Part shown: one piece after another, positions 1-6,913 of the stretch
Numbering within the stretch: position 1 is the first letter of the stretch
Layout: every line of letters starts with the position of its first letter
DNA from: Synechococcus sp. PCC 6312
GTDB lineage: Bacteria; Cyanobacteriota; Cyanobacteriia; Thermosynechococcales; Thermosynechococcaceae
Assembly (NCBI RefSeq): GCF_000316685.1
Contig: NC_019680.1
Span: forward strand, 1,737,501 to 1,801,500
DNA length: 64,000 nt
Reading direction: 5' to 3'
Notes under the pieces: generated by a model
Told to the model about the DNA's origin: nothing
Seen by the model: only the letters and a program-made list of their open reading frames with translations
The model's database searches: none
Made by a program: the position numbers and the translations under genes

Positions 1-3
1 GCC

Positions 4-897
4 ATGCGCGTTTTGATCTTGGGGTGTGGCTACACGGGAACTACCCTGGCACGGTGGTTAACACAGCAGGGAATTCCGGTCGCCGTCACAAATCGGTTAG
101 GGCAGTTACCGCCGGAGTTAGGGGATTTACAAATTCCCTGCTATCCCCTAGCTTCTCAGGCCCAGGGTGAAGTCACTCCTCTCGATCCCGCTGCCTTAGA
201 TGCTGTTACCCATGTTCTCAGTAGTATTCCCCCCCTCAGTTCTGGTCAAGATTTAGTTCTAGGTCAGCTTTTACCGGTGCTGCAAGGGTTAAATCTGGGC
301 TGGTTTGGTTATTTGTCCACCACTGGAGTCTATGGAGACTGTCAAGGGGCCTGGGTGGAGGAGACGCGTCCGGTCAATCCTCAAAATGCTCGCTCATCCC
401 ATCGTGTCCAAGCAGAAGTGGGCTTTCTAGACTCAGGTTTACCCGCCCATATTTTTCGCCTTTCTGGGATTTATGGGCCGGGGCCAGGTCGGAATATTTT
501 TGAGCGGCTACGTTCGGGAAAGGCCCAACATATTATTCGACCCGGCCATGTTTTTTCCCGTGTTCATGTGGATGATATTGTCCAAGCTCTTTGGCGCTCA
601 ATGATCAATCCCAGGCCTGGAAACATCTACAACGTTGCTGATGATTTGCCCACTGAGTCAAGTAACTTAATTCTTCAGGCCTGCTCCCTGATGGGGATAG
701 AGCCGCCGCCAGCCATTCTCTGGGAAGAGGCGAATCTCAGTCCAATGGCCACATCCTTTTGGCAAGAGTCTCGTCGGGTCAGTAATTTCAAAATTAAATC
801 CCAGTTGGGAGTAGAGCTATTTTTTCCCACCTACAAAGAGGGCCTGCTGAGTATCTACAAATGCCTATCCAACAGAGAAAGCCATCTGATACAATAG
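4..897 (+). CDS. NAD(P)-binding SDR-family protein (YeeZ-like)
   Basis: Predicted NAD(P)-dependent epimerase/dehydratase-type protein of 297 residues. The N terminus is a Rossmann strand followed by the dinucleotide-binding glycine motif GCGYTG (residues 7-12). A later STTGVYGD segment resembles the active-site region of atypical extended SDR proteins such as YeeZ. Substrate and pathway cannot be read from sequence. The ATG lies at base 4, so the upstream promoter and any operon partner are outside the window. The stop is 12 bases before tRNA-Arg, so the tRNA may be co-transcribed or have its own promoter. Confidence 0.8.
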   Translation: MRVLILGCGYTGTTLARWLTQQGIPVAVTNRLGQLPPELGDLQIPCYPLASQAQGEVTPLDPAALDAVTHVLSSIPPLSSGQDLVLGQLLPVLQGLNLGWFGYLSTTGVYGDCQGAWVEETRPVNPQNARSSHRVQAEVGFLDSGLPAHIFRLSGIYGPGPGRNIFERLRSGKAQHIIRPGHVFSRVHVDDIVQALWRSMINPRPGNIYNVADDLPTESSNLILQACSLMGIEPPPAILWEEANLSPMATSFWQESRRVSNFKIKSQLGVELFFPTYKEGLLSIYKCLSNRESHLIQ

Positions 898-909
898 AGA
901 TTCTCGATT

Positions 910-983
910 GGGCTTGTAGCTTAGTGGATTAGAGCGGCTGACTACGGATCAGCAGGTCGGGGGTTCGAGTCCCTCCAAGCCCG
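910..983 (+). tRNA. tRNA-Arg (anticodon ACG)
   Basis: A 74-base cloverleaf. The acceptor stem GGGCTTG/CAAGCCC pairs fully over seven base pairs, with G as discriminator base. The anticodon stem GCTGA/TCAGC encloses the loop CTACGGA, giving anticodon ACG (read as ICG after deamination), which decodes CGU/CGC/CGA arginine codons. The T-arm contains GGTTCGAGTCC. The CCA end is not encoded. Confidence 0.97.
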
Positions 984-1356
984 TGAAACAACAGTCTGAG
1001 AATGTCTATAAAGTATTAGTGGAAAAGCATTTAGAGCAGTATTTAGCTTGAATCAGTCTCATTTTGTCTAAGGTAAGCTACGGATAACAGAGTTAGGAAT
1101 CGGGGCATTGCTCCTCAAATCAAAAGTACTTACCCCTATGCTGAGGGAACTGGCAAAGACCGAAAACCCTAAAAGCTATTGAACTATTCCGTACTCCGCA
1201 AGGCTACTACGGGCCGATATAACTATGGGACGAGGCGTTTAGGGAATAGTTTAGTAAATTTGAAGCTCTATTGCTTTCACAGTCCACCCAGACCGACCAC
1301 GGTGTCCCCGTTTGATCTACCTCCGCTCCTCTTATTCAAAAAATTTGCCATCGGTT
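984..1356. other. Intergenic stretch with no recognisable gene
   Basis: The 373 bases between tRNA-Arg and the HxlR gene. Reading frames here are short or run antisense into the regulator, and none resembles a known family. No clear terminator hairpin or promoter pair was seen. Confidence 0.5.
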
Positions 1357-1707
1357 TTAAGGTTGCCTTGGAGTCAATATCTCAGTCTCAGGAATCTGTT
1401 TCAGTCCCCATACCACCATCGCTCGTAATACCGGCCGCAAACTTTCTCCCCGTTCTGTCAACGCATAATTCATCCGCCGAGCATGATTGCTATAGGGTTC
1501 TTTTTTGATCAAGCCCAATTCTTCCAACTGCTTGAGCCGGTTCGCCAAAATATTTGTGGAAATCCCCTCTGGAGACTCCAAAAACTCCTCAAAGCGGTGT
1601 TTCCCAAAAAACATCATGTCCCGAATCACCAGCAACGTCCAACGATCGCCAATCAAATCCAAGGAACAGGCGATGGGGCAACTTGAGCGGCGAGACATGG
1701 GCGGCAT
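1357..1707 (-). CDS. HxlR-family transcriptional regulator
   Basis: A 116-residue winged-helix regulator of the HxlR/DUF24 family. The hallmark N-terminal region CPIACSLDLIGDRWTLLVIR (starting near residue 10, cysteine first) is intact, followed by the recognition helix and wing (ISTNILANRLKQLEELGLI). Family members bind as dimers, and many sense redox or electrophile stress through the conserved N-terminal Cys. It is divergent from the cupin gene with only 73 bases between them, so it probably controls that gene and itself. An alternative ATG at residue 4 is possible. Confidence 0.9.
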   Translation of the reverse strand: MPPMSRRSSCPIACSLDLIGDRWTLLVIRDMMFFGKHRFEEFLESPEGISTNILANRLKQLEELGLIKKEPYSNHARRMNYALTERGESLRPVLRAMVVWGLKQIPETEILTPRQP

Positions 1708-1723
1708 CAGAACCTTTGTGGAG

Positions 1724-1777
1724 TAACTTGTATTTTACAACTTAGCTTTGTTACAATAACTTGCATATTAAAAGTTA
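1724..1777. promoter_or_regulatory. Candidate HxlR operator region
   Basis: Between the divergent HxlR and cupin genes lie two direct repeats, TAACTTGTATTTTA at 1724-1737 and TAACTTGCATATTA at 1757-1770 (12 of 14 identical, 33 bases apart, about three helical turns). The first overlaps the palindrome TTGTA-N3-TACAA (1728-1740). The second begins the inverted repeat TAACTT-N9-AAGTTA (1757-1777), which ends just before the cupin ATG. Binding by the adjacent regulator is inferred. Confidence 0.5.
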
Positions 1778-1780
1778 CAG

Positions 1781-2272
1781 ATGCAAACAGCCCCTATGAC
1801 CACAAAACAACCCCAGGCCAAGACAGGTGAAAACTTTGCAATGGCAGACTTTGGTGGATTTCAACAACTGCGGCAATATGTGTTTGAACCTGCAGAGGTT
1901 CCAGTTTCGGTTGAAGGTAAAATTTTTCTCAAGCAGGTTTTAGATTTAACCAGTGCCGAAATTTCCCTCAATAACTTGCCTCCAAATAAATCCATCCCCT
2001 TTTATCACACCCATCGGGTGAATGAGGAAATTTACATTTTTGTCCAAGGGGAAGGAGAGTTTCAGGTGGATCAGGTGATGTTTGGGGTGAGGGAAGGGAC
2101 GATTATCCGGGTTGATCCAGCAGGAGAGCGGTGTATTCGCAATATTTCTGACACCCAAGACCTGTGCTACATCGTGATTCAGTCTCAACACAATTCCTAC
2201 CTCTTTCACACGATCCAGGATGGAACTGCCCTGAAAAAGCGCGTCAGCTGGGTCGGCAAGCAGCGGATTTAG
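1781..2272 (+). CDS. Cupin-domain protein
   Basis: A 163-residue single-domain cupin. The metal-binding core is visible: H76 and H78 in FYHTHR, followed by E82/E83 and the GEGEFQVD turn. Small cupins bind a metal and act as dioxygenases, isomerases or ligand sensors; nothing here fixes the substrate. Being divergent from the HxlR regulator suggests an inducible stress or detoxification role. The ATG start directly follows an inverted repeat that may be the operator. Confidence 0.8.
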   Translation: MQTAPMTTKQPQAKTGENFAMADFGGFQQLRQYVFEPAEVPVSVEGKIFLKQVLDLTSAEISLNNLPPNKSIPFYHTHRVNEEIYIFVQGEGEFQVDQVMFGVREGTIIRVDPAGERCIRNISDTQDLCYIVIQSQHNSYLFHTIQDGTALKKRVSWVGKQRI

Positions 2273-2317
2273 AGTTTAGATCATCTTTTTTGTGTTCCTA
2301 ACCTGAAATGACTCGAG

Positions 2318-2701
2318 TTAGCCAGATTGAACAGCAGGGCCGAGGTCATTAAATTCTTCAATGCGTAACATCCGAATGTCTCGCACAGATTCGGCAAACC
2401 AAGGGAGTTTCTTAGCCAAGTCCTGAGCTGCTAAAACACAAGTAACGGCATTTACCGTGCTATCCCCAAAATAAACACTGCCTTGCTGGGGGCTAAACCC
2501 ATGAGATTGCAGCACTTTACGAATCTCGGCATAGGCGTTGTTATAGGGATCGCCATAGTTTTGCTTTAAGGACTCGATATCCATATCAAAGGCAATCGCG
2601 TACACTCGACCAACCTCGCGCTGATTTGTAAACCTATTAAAATTAAGGCTATAGGCAATTGGTGGTGTGATGAGTTCTTGATGTAATACCTGTGATGACA
2701 T
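2318..2701 (-). CDS. vapD: VapD-family endoribonuclease-like protein
   Basis: The C-terminal 95 residues resemble VapD of Haemophilus and Helicobacter: a first strand VYAIAFDMD, then QGSVYFGD, LPWFAESVRDIRMLRIEEF and an acidic end. VapD is a Cas2-related ferredoxin-fold RNase that can act as a toxin. The ATG has a good AAAGGA ribosome site and gives 127 residues. An in-frame GTG at 2605, with GAGG eight bases upstream, would give exactly the usual 95-residue form. Thus there is either a 32-residue N-terminal extension or a second start. The neighbouring upstream gene does not resemble VapX. Confidence 0.8.
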   Translation of the reverse strand: MSSQVLHQELITPPIAYSLNFNRFTNQREVGRVYAIAFDMDIESLKQNYGDPYNNAYAEIRKVLQSHGFSPQQGSVYFGDSTVNAVTCVLAAQDLAKKLPWFAESVRDIRMLRIEEFNDLGPAVQSG

Positions 2702-2790
2702 ATGTTTTATCCTTTGCTTGCCCCCAACTATAGCCTAAGCAGTGGAAACATGGTCTCAAAAATTTTTGACTATATAATTTAGTGTGTTTT

Positions 2791-3126
2791 TTATGGTTCA
2801 CCCAGGCCAATGGCAATAGCACAGGCGGCAAATCCAACCACTAAAACTACGGGGGAATGGGTGGCAAAGCTCGTTAAAACGGATCCAATAGCAGCCGTAA
2901 ACACCAAGGCCTGGGAAAGGATTTGCCGGGGACTGAGATCAGAATTAAAGGTAACTTCCTCTAAAGCACATTCCGGCAAGGGTAACGGCATCACGCCCCC
3001 CGGTGGAAAAGCCCAAAGCCGATATTGTTCAATAAAGAGATCGCTCCAGCCATTTTCCTGACACCAGGCCCGGGCTACGTCTAGGGAATATTTCAAGAGG
3101 GGGGTGGATGTGATGCTGGTTTTCAT
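2791..3126 (-). CDS. Small membrane protein of unknown function
   Basis: A 111-residue protein I cannot assign to a named family. The first half is soluble and aromatic-rich (ENGWSDLFIEQYRLWAFPPG, then VMPLPLP). The second half, from about residue 70, forms one or two hydrophobic helices (ALVFTAAIGSVLTSFA and VVLVVGFAACAIAIGLG) and ends at once. It lies 89 bases upstream of the vapD-like gene on the same strand, so the two could be co-transcribed. The composition looks like a real gene, but the role is unknown. Confidence 0.6.
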   Translation of the reverse strand: MKTSITSTPLLKYSLDVARAWCQENGWSDLFIEQYRLWAFPPGGVMPLPLPECALEEVTFNSDLSPRQILSQALVFTAAIGSVLTSFATHSPVVLVVGFAACAIAIGLGEP

Positions 3127-3527
3127 TGCCTTACCTCGAAAATTCTGGTCGCCAACTCAAAAACAAATGTCCCAAAATGTATTCTGAGTCACTCCAAACG
3201 TGCCAGATCATCGGTTTTGTTCTACTTGTGACCTTAACAGAGGGGCCAATAGAGAACCCAGCGGTTGTTGTAAGTCTTAATGTCTATTTGAGGACACAAT
3301 TGGGCTAGATCAAGCAATATCCCAGGCCAGGCCAAGAACAGAGCTATTAGCGAAGATTCTAAGAACTGTTACAGATTCTCAAGAAAATGCGAAAACCTGT
3401 AAAGCCCAGTGATACGATTCCTTCAGTTATTAGCGTGCGTGCCCCTTTGGCCGGCTGATTTGACTACACAATGACTGACACAAACAAACTTTTACCTTGT
3501 AGAGTGCAAGATTGGGAGTTGTAGCTC
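3127..3527. other. psaD upstream region
   Basis: A 401-base intergenic region between the divergent small-membrane-protein gene and psaD. It holds an HLR1-like box (listed separately) about 150 bases before psaD. No convincing -35/-10 pair was found: a TTGACT at 3460-3465 lacks a matching -10. The ribosome site GGGAG lies shortly before the psaD ATG. Confidence 0.5.
3365..3377 (+). promoter_or_regulatory. HLR1-like (RpaB) box upstream of psaD
   Basis: ACTGTTACAGATT contains GTTACA, the half-site of the HLR1 element bound by the response regulator RpaB, which controls photosystem I genes in cyanobacteria. The same 13 bases occur upstream of chlP in this window. The second HLR1 half-site is weak, so binding is inferred. 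Confidence 0.5.
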
Positions 3528-3950
3528 ATGCCTGAAACATTGACTGGACAACCGCCTCTGTATGCTGGTAGCACTGGGGGCCTGTTAACCAAAGCTGAAG
3601 TTGAAGAAAAATATGCCATTACCTGGACTAGCCCGAAAGAACAGGTGTTTGAAATGCCCACGGCTGGGGCGGCGGTGATGCGGGAAGGAGAAAACCTTGT
3701 TTATCTGGCCCGGAAAGAGCAATGCTTGGCTTTAGCGGCTCAACAACTGCGGCCTCGGAAAATCAATAACTATCAAATCTATCGCATCTTCCCCGATGGT
3801 GAGAGTGTCTTGCTGCATCCCAAAGATGGCGTATTCCCTGAGAAAGTCAATGCGGGTCGGGAAGCGGTCAACAGTGTTCCCCGTTCCATTGGTGAAAACC
3901 CCAGCCCCGGCCAAATCAAGTTCTCTGGGAAACAGCCCTACGATCCTTAA
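3528..3950 (+). CDS. psaD: Photosystem I reaction centre subunit II (PsaD)
   Basis: A 140-residue stromal-side subunit of photosystem I that, with PsaC and PsaE, forms the docking site for ferredoxin. The sequence is typical over its whole length: N-terminal [16 protein letters not shown], central [20 protein letters not shown], the basic segment [18 protein letters not shown] and the C-terminal [10 protein letters not shown]. It is monocistronic, with a long upstream region carrying an HLR1-like box and a strong terminator just downstream. Confidence 0.98.
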   Translation: MPETLTGQPPLYAGSTGGLLTKAEVEEKYAITWTSPKEQVFEMPTAGAAVMREGENLVYLARKEQCLALAAQQLRPRKINNYQIYRIFPDGESVLLHPKDGVFPEKVNAGREAVNSVPRSIGENPSPGQIKFSGKQPYDP

Positions 3951-3987
3951 TATTGGTTGAACTCCTGAAGTAATTTCTATCGTGTTG

Positions 3988-4015
3988 CGGGGGTGGGTTG
4001 CTGCTCCCGTTTTTT
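3988..4015 (+). terminator. Rho-independent terminator of psaD
   Basis: CGGGGG (3988-3993) pairs with CTCCCG (4004-4009) across a 10-base loop, with one G-U pair, and is followed by six T residues. It stands 37 bases after the psaD stop. It also argues against a pyrC start at the GTG inside it. Confidence 0.8.
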
Positions 4016-4049
4016 ATTGGCTAGGGTTGAGAAAACTTGGATCCTCCCG

Positions 4050-5450
4050 ATGACAACTACCCCGATTTCCCAAATTTTGATTAAAAATGCCGAAGTTCTC
4101 CTGCCAGAGGGGTTAAGTCGGGTGGAGGTGCTCTTAGACGCGGGAAAAATTAGCCAGCTTGGGCCTGACCTTGAAACCGCCAGCTTGCAAAATTTACGGG
4201 TGATTGATGGCGCGGGTCTAGTCTTAATGCCGGGGGTGATTGATCCGCAGGTGCATTTTCGCGAACCTGGCCTGGAGCATAAAGAAGATTTATTTTCCGC
4301 CAGTTGTGCCTGTGCCCACGGGGGAGTCACCTCTTTTTTAGAAATGCCTAACACCAATCCCCTGACGATCACACAAGCAGCATTGACAGACAAACTCCAG
4401 CGGGCTGCCCAAAAGTCTCTGGTAAATTATGGATTTTTCATTGGTGCGACGGCCGAAAACTTACCGGATTTACGCACCGCCAACCCAACGCCGGGCATCA
4501 AGATTTTTATGGGATCCATGCACGGGGATTTGTTAGTGGATCAAGAGGCAGTCCTAGAGCCAATTTTTTATCGTGATCTGAGTGACTCCAACTATGAAAA
4601 CCGTTTAATTGCCGTTCATGCCGAAGACCAGGCCCGCATCAAAGCCCGTCTCCAAGAGTTTGCTGGACGAACAGATGTCGCAATTCACTCCCTGATTCAA
4701 GACAACCAGGCTGCCCTCAATGCCACCCAACTGGCCCTCAAACTCTCGAAAAAATATCACCGCCGCCTCCATATCCTCCACATGTCCACCGCCGAAGAAG
4801 CGGAATTGCTGAGAACCGATAAACCGGCCTGGGTCACGGCTGAAGTTACGCCCCAACATCTATTTTTGAATACCGATGCTTATGAAACCATTGGCACCCT
4901 GGCCAAGATGAACCCGCCTTTGAGATCTCCCCAGGATCAAGCGGTGTTATGGCAGGCCCTTGTGGATGGTGTTGTGGATTTTATCGCCACAGATCACGCC
5001 CCCCATACCCTGGCGGAAAAGGGTCAAGATGTGATTGATGAACCCCTGGCCGAACACCCCGCCACTGTTTTTCTAGAGCCTGCGAATGCCCCCTCAGGAA
5101 TGCCCGGCGTAGAAACGGCTTTACCCTTAATGCTGACCCAGGCCAAGCAGGGAAAATGCACCATCGCTCAAGTGTCTCAATGGATGTCGTTCAACGTGGC
5201 CCAGGCCTACAAAATTCCCAACAAAGGCTTGATTGCAACGGGCTATGATGCCGATGTGATTTTAGTGGACATGAACACCTATAAACCTGTGGTGCGGGAA
5301 GAACTCTTTACCAAATGCGGCTGGAGTCCCTTTGAAGGCTGGAACTTAACAGGTTGGCCGGTTTATACGATTGTGGGTGGGCAAGTCGCTTATGGAAACG
5401 GCAAACTCAACACAGATGTGCGGGGAAACCCTCTAGAATTTAATATTTAA
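4050..5450 (+). CDS. pyrC: Dihydroorotase
   Basis: Catalyses cyclisation of carbamoyl-aspartate to dihydroorotate, the third step of pyrimidine synthesis. The 466-residue protein has an amidohydrolase TIM barrel: metal region DPQVHFREPGLEHKED (residues 65-80), Lys in GIKIFMGSMHG, HILHMST and the catalytic ATDHAPH. The first His of the usual HxH pair is Gln here (Q67, H69), an odd feature that needs comparison with relatives. The ATG was chosen because the upstream in-frame GTG lies inside the psaD terminator hairpin. Confidence 0.9.
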   Translation: MTTTPISQILIKNAEVLLPEGLSRVEVLLDAGKISQLGPDLETASLQNLRVIDGAGLVLMPGVIDPQVHFREPGLEHKEDLFSASCACAHGGVTSFLEMPNTNPLTITQAALTDKLQRAAQKSLVNYGFFIGATAENLPDLRTANPTPGIKIFMGSMHGDLLVDQEAVLEPIFYRDLSDSNYENRLIAVHAEDQARIKARLQEFAGRTDVAIHSLIQDNQAALNATQLALKLSKKYHRRLHILHMSTAEEAELLRTDKPAWVTAEVTPQHLFLNTDAYETIGTLAKMNPPLRSPQDQAVLWQALVDGVVDFIATDHAPHTLAEKGQDVIDEPLAEHPATVFLEPANAPSGMPGVETALPLMLTQAKQGKCTIAQVSQWMSFNVAQAYKIPNKGLIATGYDADVILVDMNTYKPVVREELFTKCGWSPFEGWNLTGWPVYTIVGGQVAYGNGKLNTDVRGNPLEFNI

Positions 5451-5478
5451 TATTCTGCTCAATAAATCGAAAGATTAA

Positions 5479-6183
5479 ATGAGGAAAGCCGACCGTCTTT
5501 TCCAAGTGGTGAACTTAGTCCGATCTAATCAACCCATTACAGCCGAGAGTCTTGCGGAACGAATTGGTGTTTCCGTGCGTACAATTTATCGATATATTGA
5601 CGACCTTTCCATTAGTGGGATTCCAATATATGGTGAGCCTGGTGTTGGCTATCTAATGGATGAAAATTTTGAGTTGCCGCCGCTAACCCTGAATCCAAAT
5701 GAACTCGACGCTTTGATTCTCGGAGTGGAAATGGTTTCTAGAGCGACTGGATCGGAGCTAACAATGGCAGCAAAAACTCTTTTAAGCAAAATTGAAGCAG
5801 CACTACCCCCTCGCACTGTTGAGGCTAATCTAACGACCGTCAGGGCATTAAATAACATTTCAAACACGCAAACATTAAGGCATTGGGATGAGCTTTATCG
5901 AGCAATCCAAAACCAGCAAGCAATCAACATCATATATTTGAATTTGAGCGATCAGATGTCCAAAAGAACTGTATTTCCTCTGGGGATATTTTACTGGGGT
6001 GAAAAATGGACAGTTGGGGCATGGTGTTTACTTAGAAGCGCATACAGAGATTTCCGTCTTGATCGAATTCAACACCTCGATTTGGCCGCGGACGCTAAGC
6101 CTTCTGAGCAAGAAATCAGTCTAACCGCATATATGCACGCTCAAGCCAAGTCCTGGAAATTAAAGTCATCTTTCTCCCACTGA
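5479..6183 (+). CDS. YafY-type regulator (HTH plus WYL domain)
   Basis: A 234-residue DNA-binding protein. Residues 1-60 form a DeoR/HTH_11-type helix-turn-helix (AESLAERIGVSVRTIYRYID) with the wing GEPGVGY. The C-terminal half contains a WYL-like ligand-sensing domain (FPLGIFYWGEKWTVGAWCLL, RDFRLDRIQHL). Such proteins usually repress or activate a neighbouring gene in response to a small ligand. The likely target is the small protein gene 62 bases downstream on the same strand. Confidence 0.9.
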   Translation: MRKADRLFQVVNLVRSNQPITAESLAERIGVSVRTIYRYIDDLSISGIPIYGEPGVGYLMDENFELPPLTLNPNELDALILGVEMVSRATGSELTMAAKTLLSKIEAALPPRTVEANLTTVRALNNISNTQTLRHWDELYRAIQNQQAINIIYLNLSDQMSKRTVFPLGIFYWGEKWTVGAWCLLRSAYRDFRLDRIQHLDLAADAKPSEQEISLTAYMHAQAKSWKLKSSFSH

Positions 6184-6245
6184 CATGAGGCTGTCAGGAA
6201 CCCTGTTTTACGCTGATTTTTGGATCAAGCAATTGAGGAAAAATT

Positions 6246-6581
6246 ATGGAACTGAAGGTACTATCTGATATCCCGGCTTTTGGAGGCATGGAGTTTTCGA
6301 CATTTAGACTCAAACCGGGTATTTCTGAAACTAAGTTATTTGAAGCTGTCGATCAAATGGTTGAGGGTCTCTACGCTAATGAAGCGGGTTTTCTGGGACA
6401 TGCTTTATTAAGGGGAGTCGATGGCATCTATGTGGATGTTGTCTTTGCCGATAGTCAATCTCAAGCTGCTGAACTTTGTGCCAAATGGGGAACTGGCCCC
6501 TTTGCTCCTGACTGTCTCTCCTATTTAGAGAAAATCGAAGAAGGCTCAGTCAATCTTCAGTTCTTCGAGCGTATCAAGTAA
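6246..6581 (+). CDS. Small alpha-beta-barrel protein (ABM-like)
   Basis: A 111-residue protein with the alternating strand/helix pattern of dimeric ferredoxin-fold (antibiotic-monooxygenase-like) proteins: FSTFRLKPGISETKLFEAVDQMVEGL, then GFLGHALLRGVDGIYVDVVFADSQSQA. No catalytic residues can be named. It follows the WYL regulator, with which it may form a regulator/target pair. The fold assignment is by pattern only. Confidence 0.55.
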   Translation: MELKVLSDIPAFGGMEFSTFRLKPGISETKLFEAVDQMVEGLYANEAGFLGHALLRGVDGIYVDVVFADSQSQAAELCAKWGTGPFAPDCLSYLEKIEEGSVNLQFFERIK

Positions 6582-6913
6582 CCAAGCTAATCTAGCATTC
6601 ATGAGGGGCAAACCTAGAGCGGAGTGTCCCTCAACTTTTTTATAGGTAGCAGTAATATTTGAGGGTGGCTTTATTTTTTATGCATGCTGTAAAATGTCCT
6701 AGTGCTCGTGAAGTTTTTGTAAAAGATATCTCCTCGACTTAAGCTGGAACCTTGATGGGACACAAGCTTAAATAAGTTATGGATATTTCGATTTTGGTCA
6801 GTATCAAATTCAGAAGAGTGGATCAACCGAATTGCCAAAATTCCCCTCTGACGTATGTAGTAGAATAACGAGCCAATCCTTTGGCAGAACTATTTACTCA
6901 ATGTGTCTGGAGT
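6582..6913. other. Intergenic stretch between convergent genes
   Basis: 332 bases with no coding signal. The only structure seen is the hairpin listed separately at 6628-6680. Confidence 0.5.
6628..6680 (+). terminator. Possible terminator hairpin
   Basis: CCCTCAA (6628-6634) and TTGAGGG (6659-6665) form a perfect seven-pair stem with a 24-base loop, followed shortly by a T-rich run. The loop is long, so this is only a candidate terminator for the gene ending at 6581. Confidence 0.35.

Noticed and set aside
1179-1508. 109-codon plus-strand frame before and across the HxlR gene
   Set aside because: Low-complexity, antisense to a clear HxlR gene for half its length, no ribosome site.
3460-3488. 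TTGACT as psaD -35 element
   Set aside because: At 17-base spacing the -10 would read AACAAA, which is not promoter-like.
3993-4049. GTG start 19 codons upstream for pyrC
   Set aside because: It lies inside the psaD terminator hairpin and the added residues (GCCSRFLLARVEKTW) have no family match; the ATG at 4050 fits dihydroorotase N termini.
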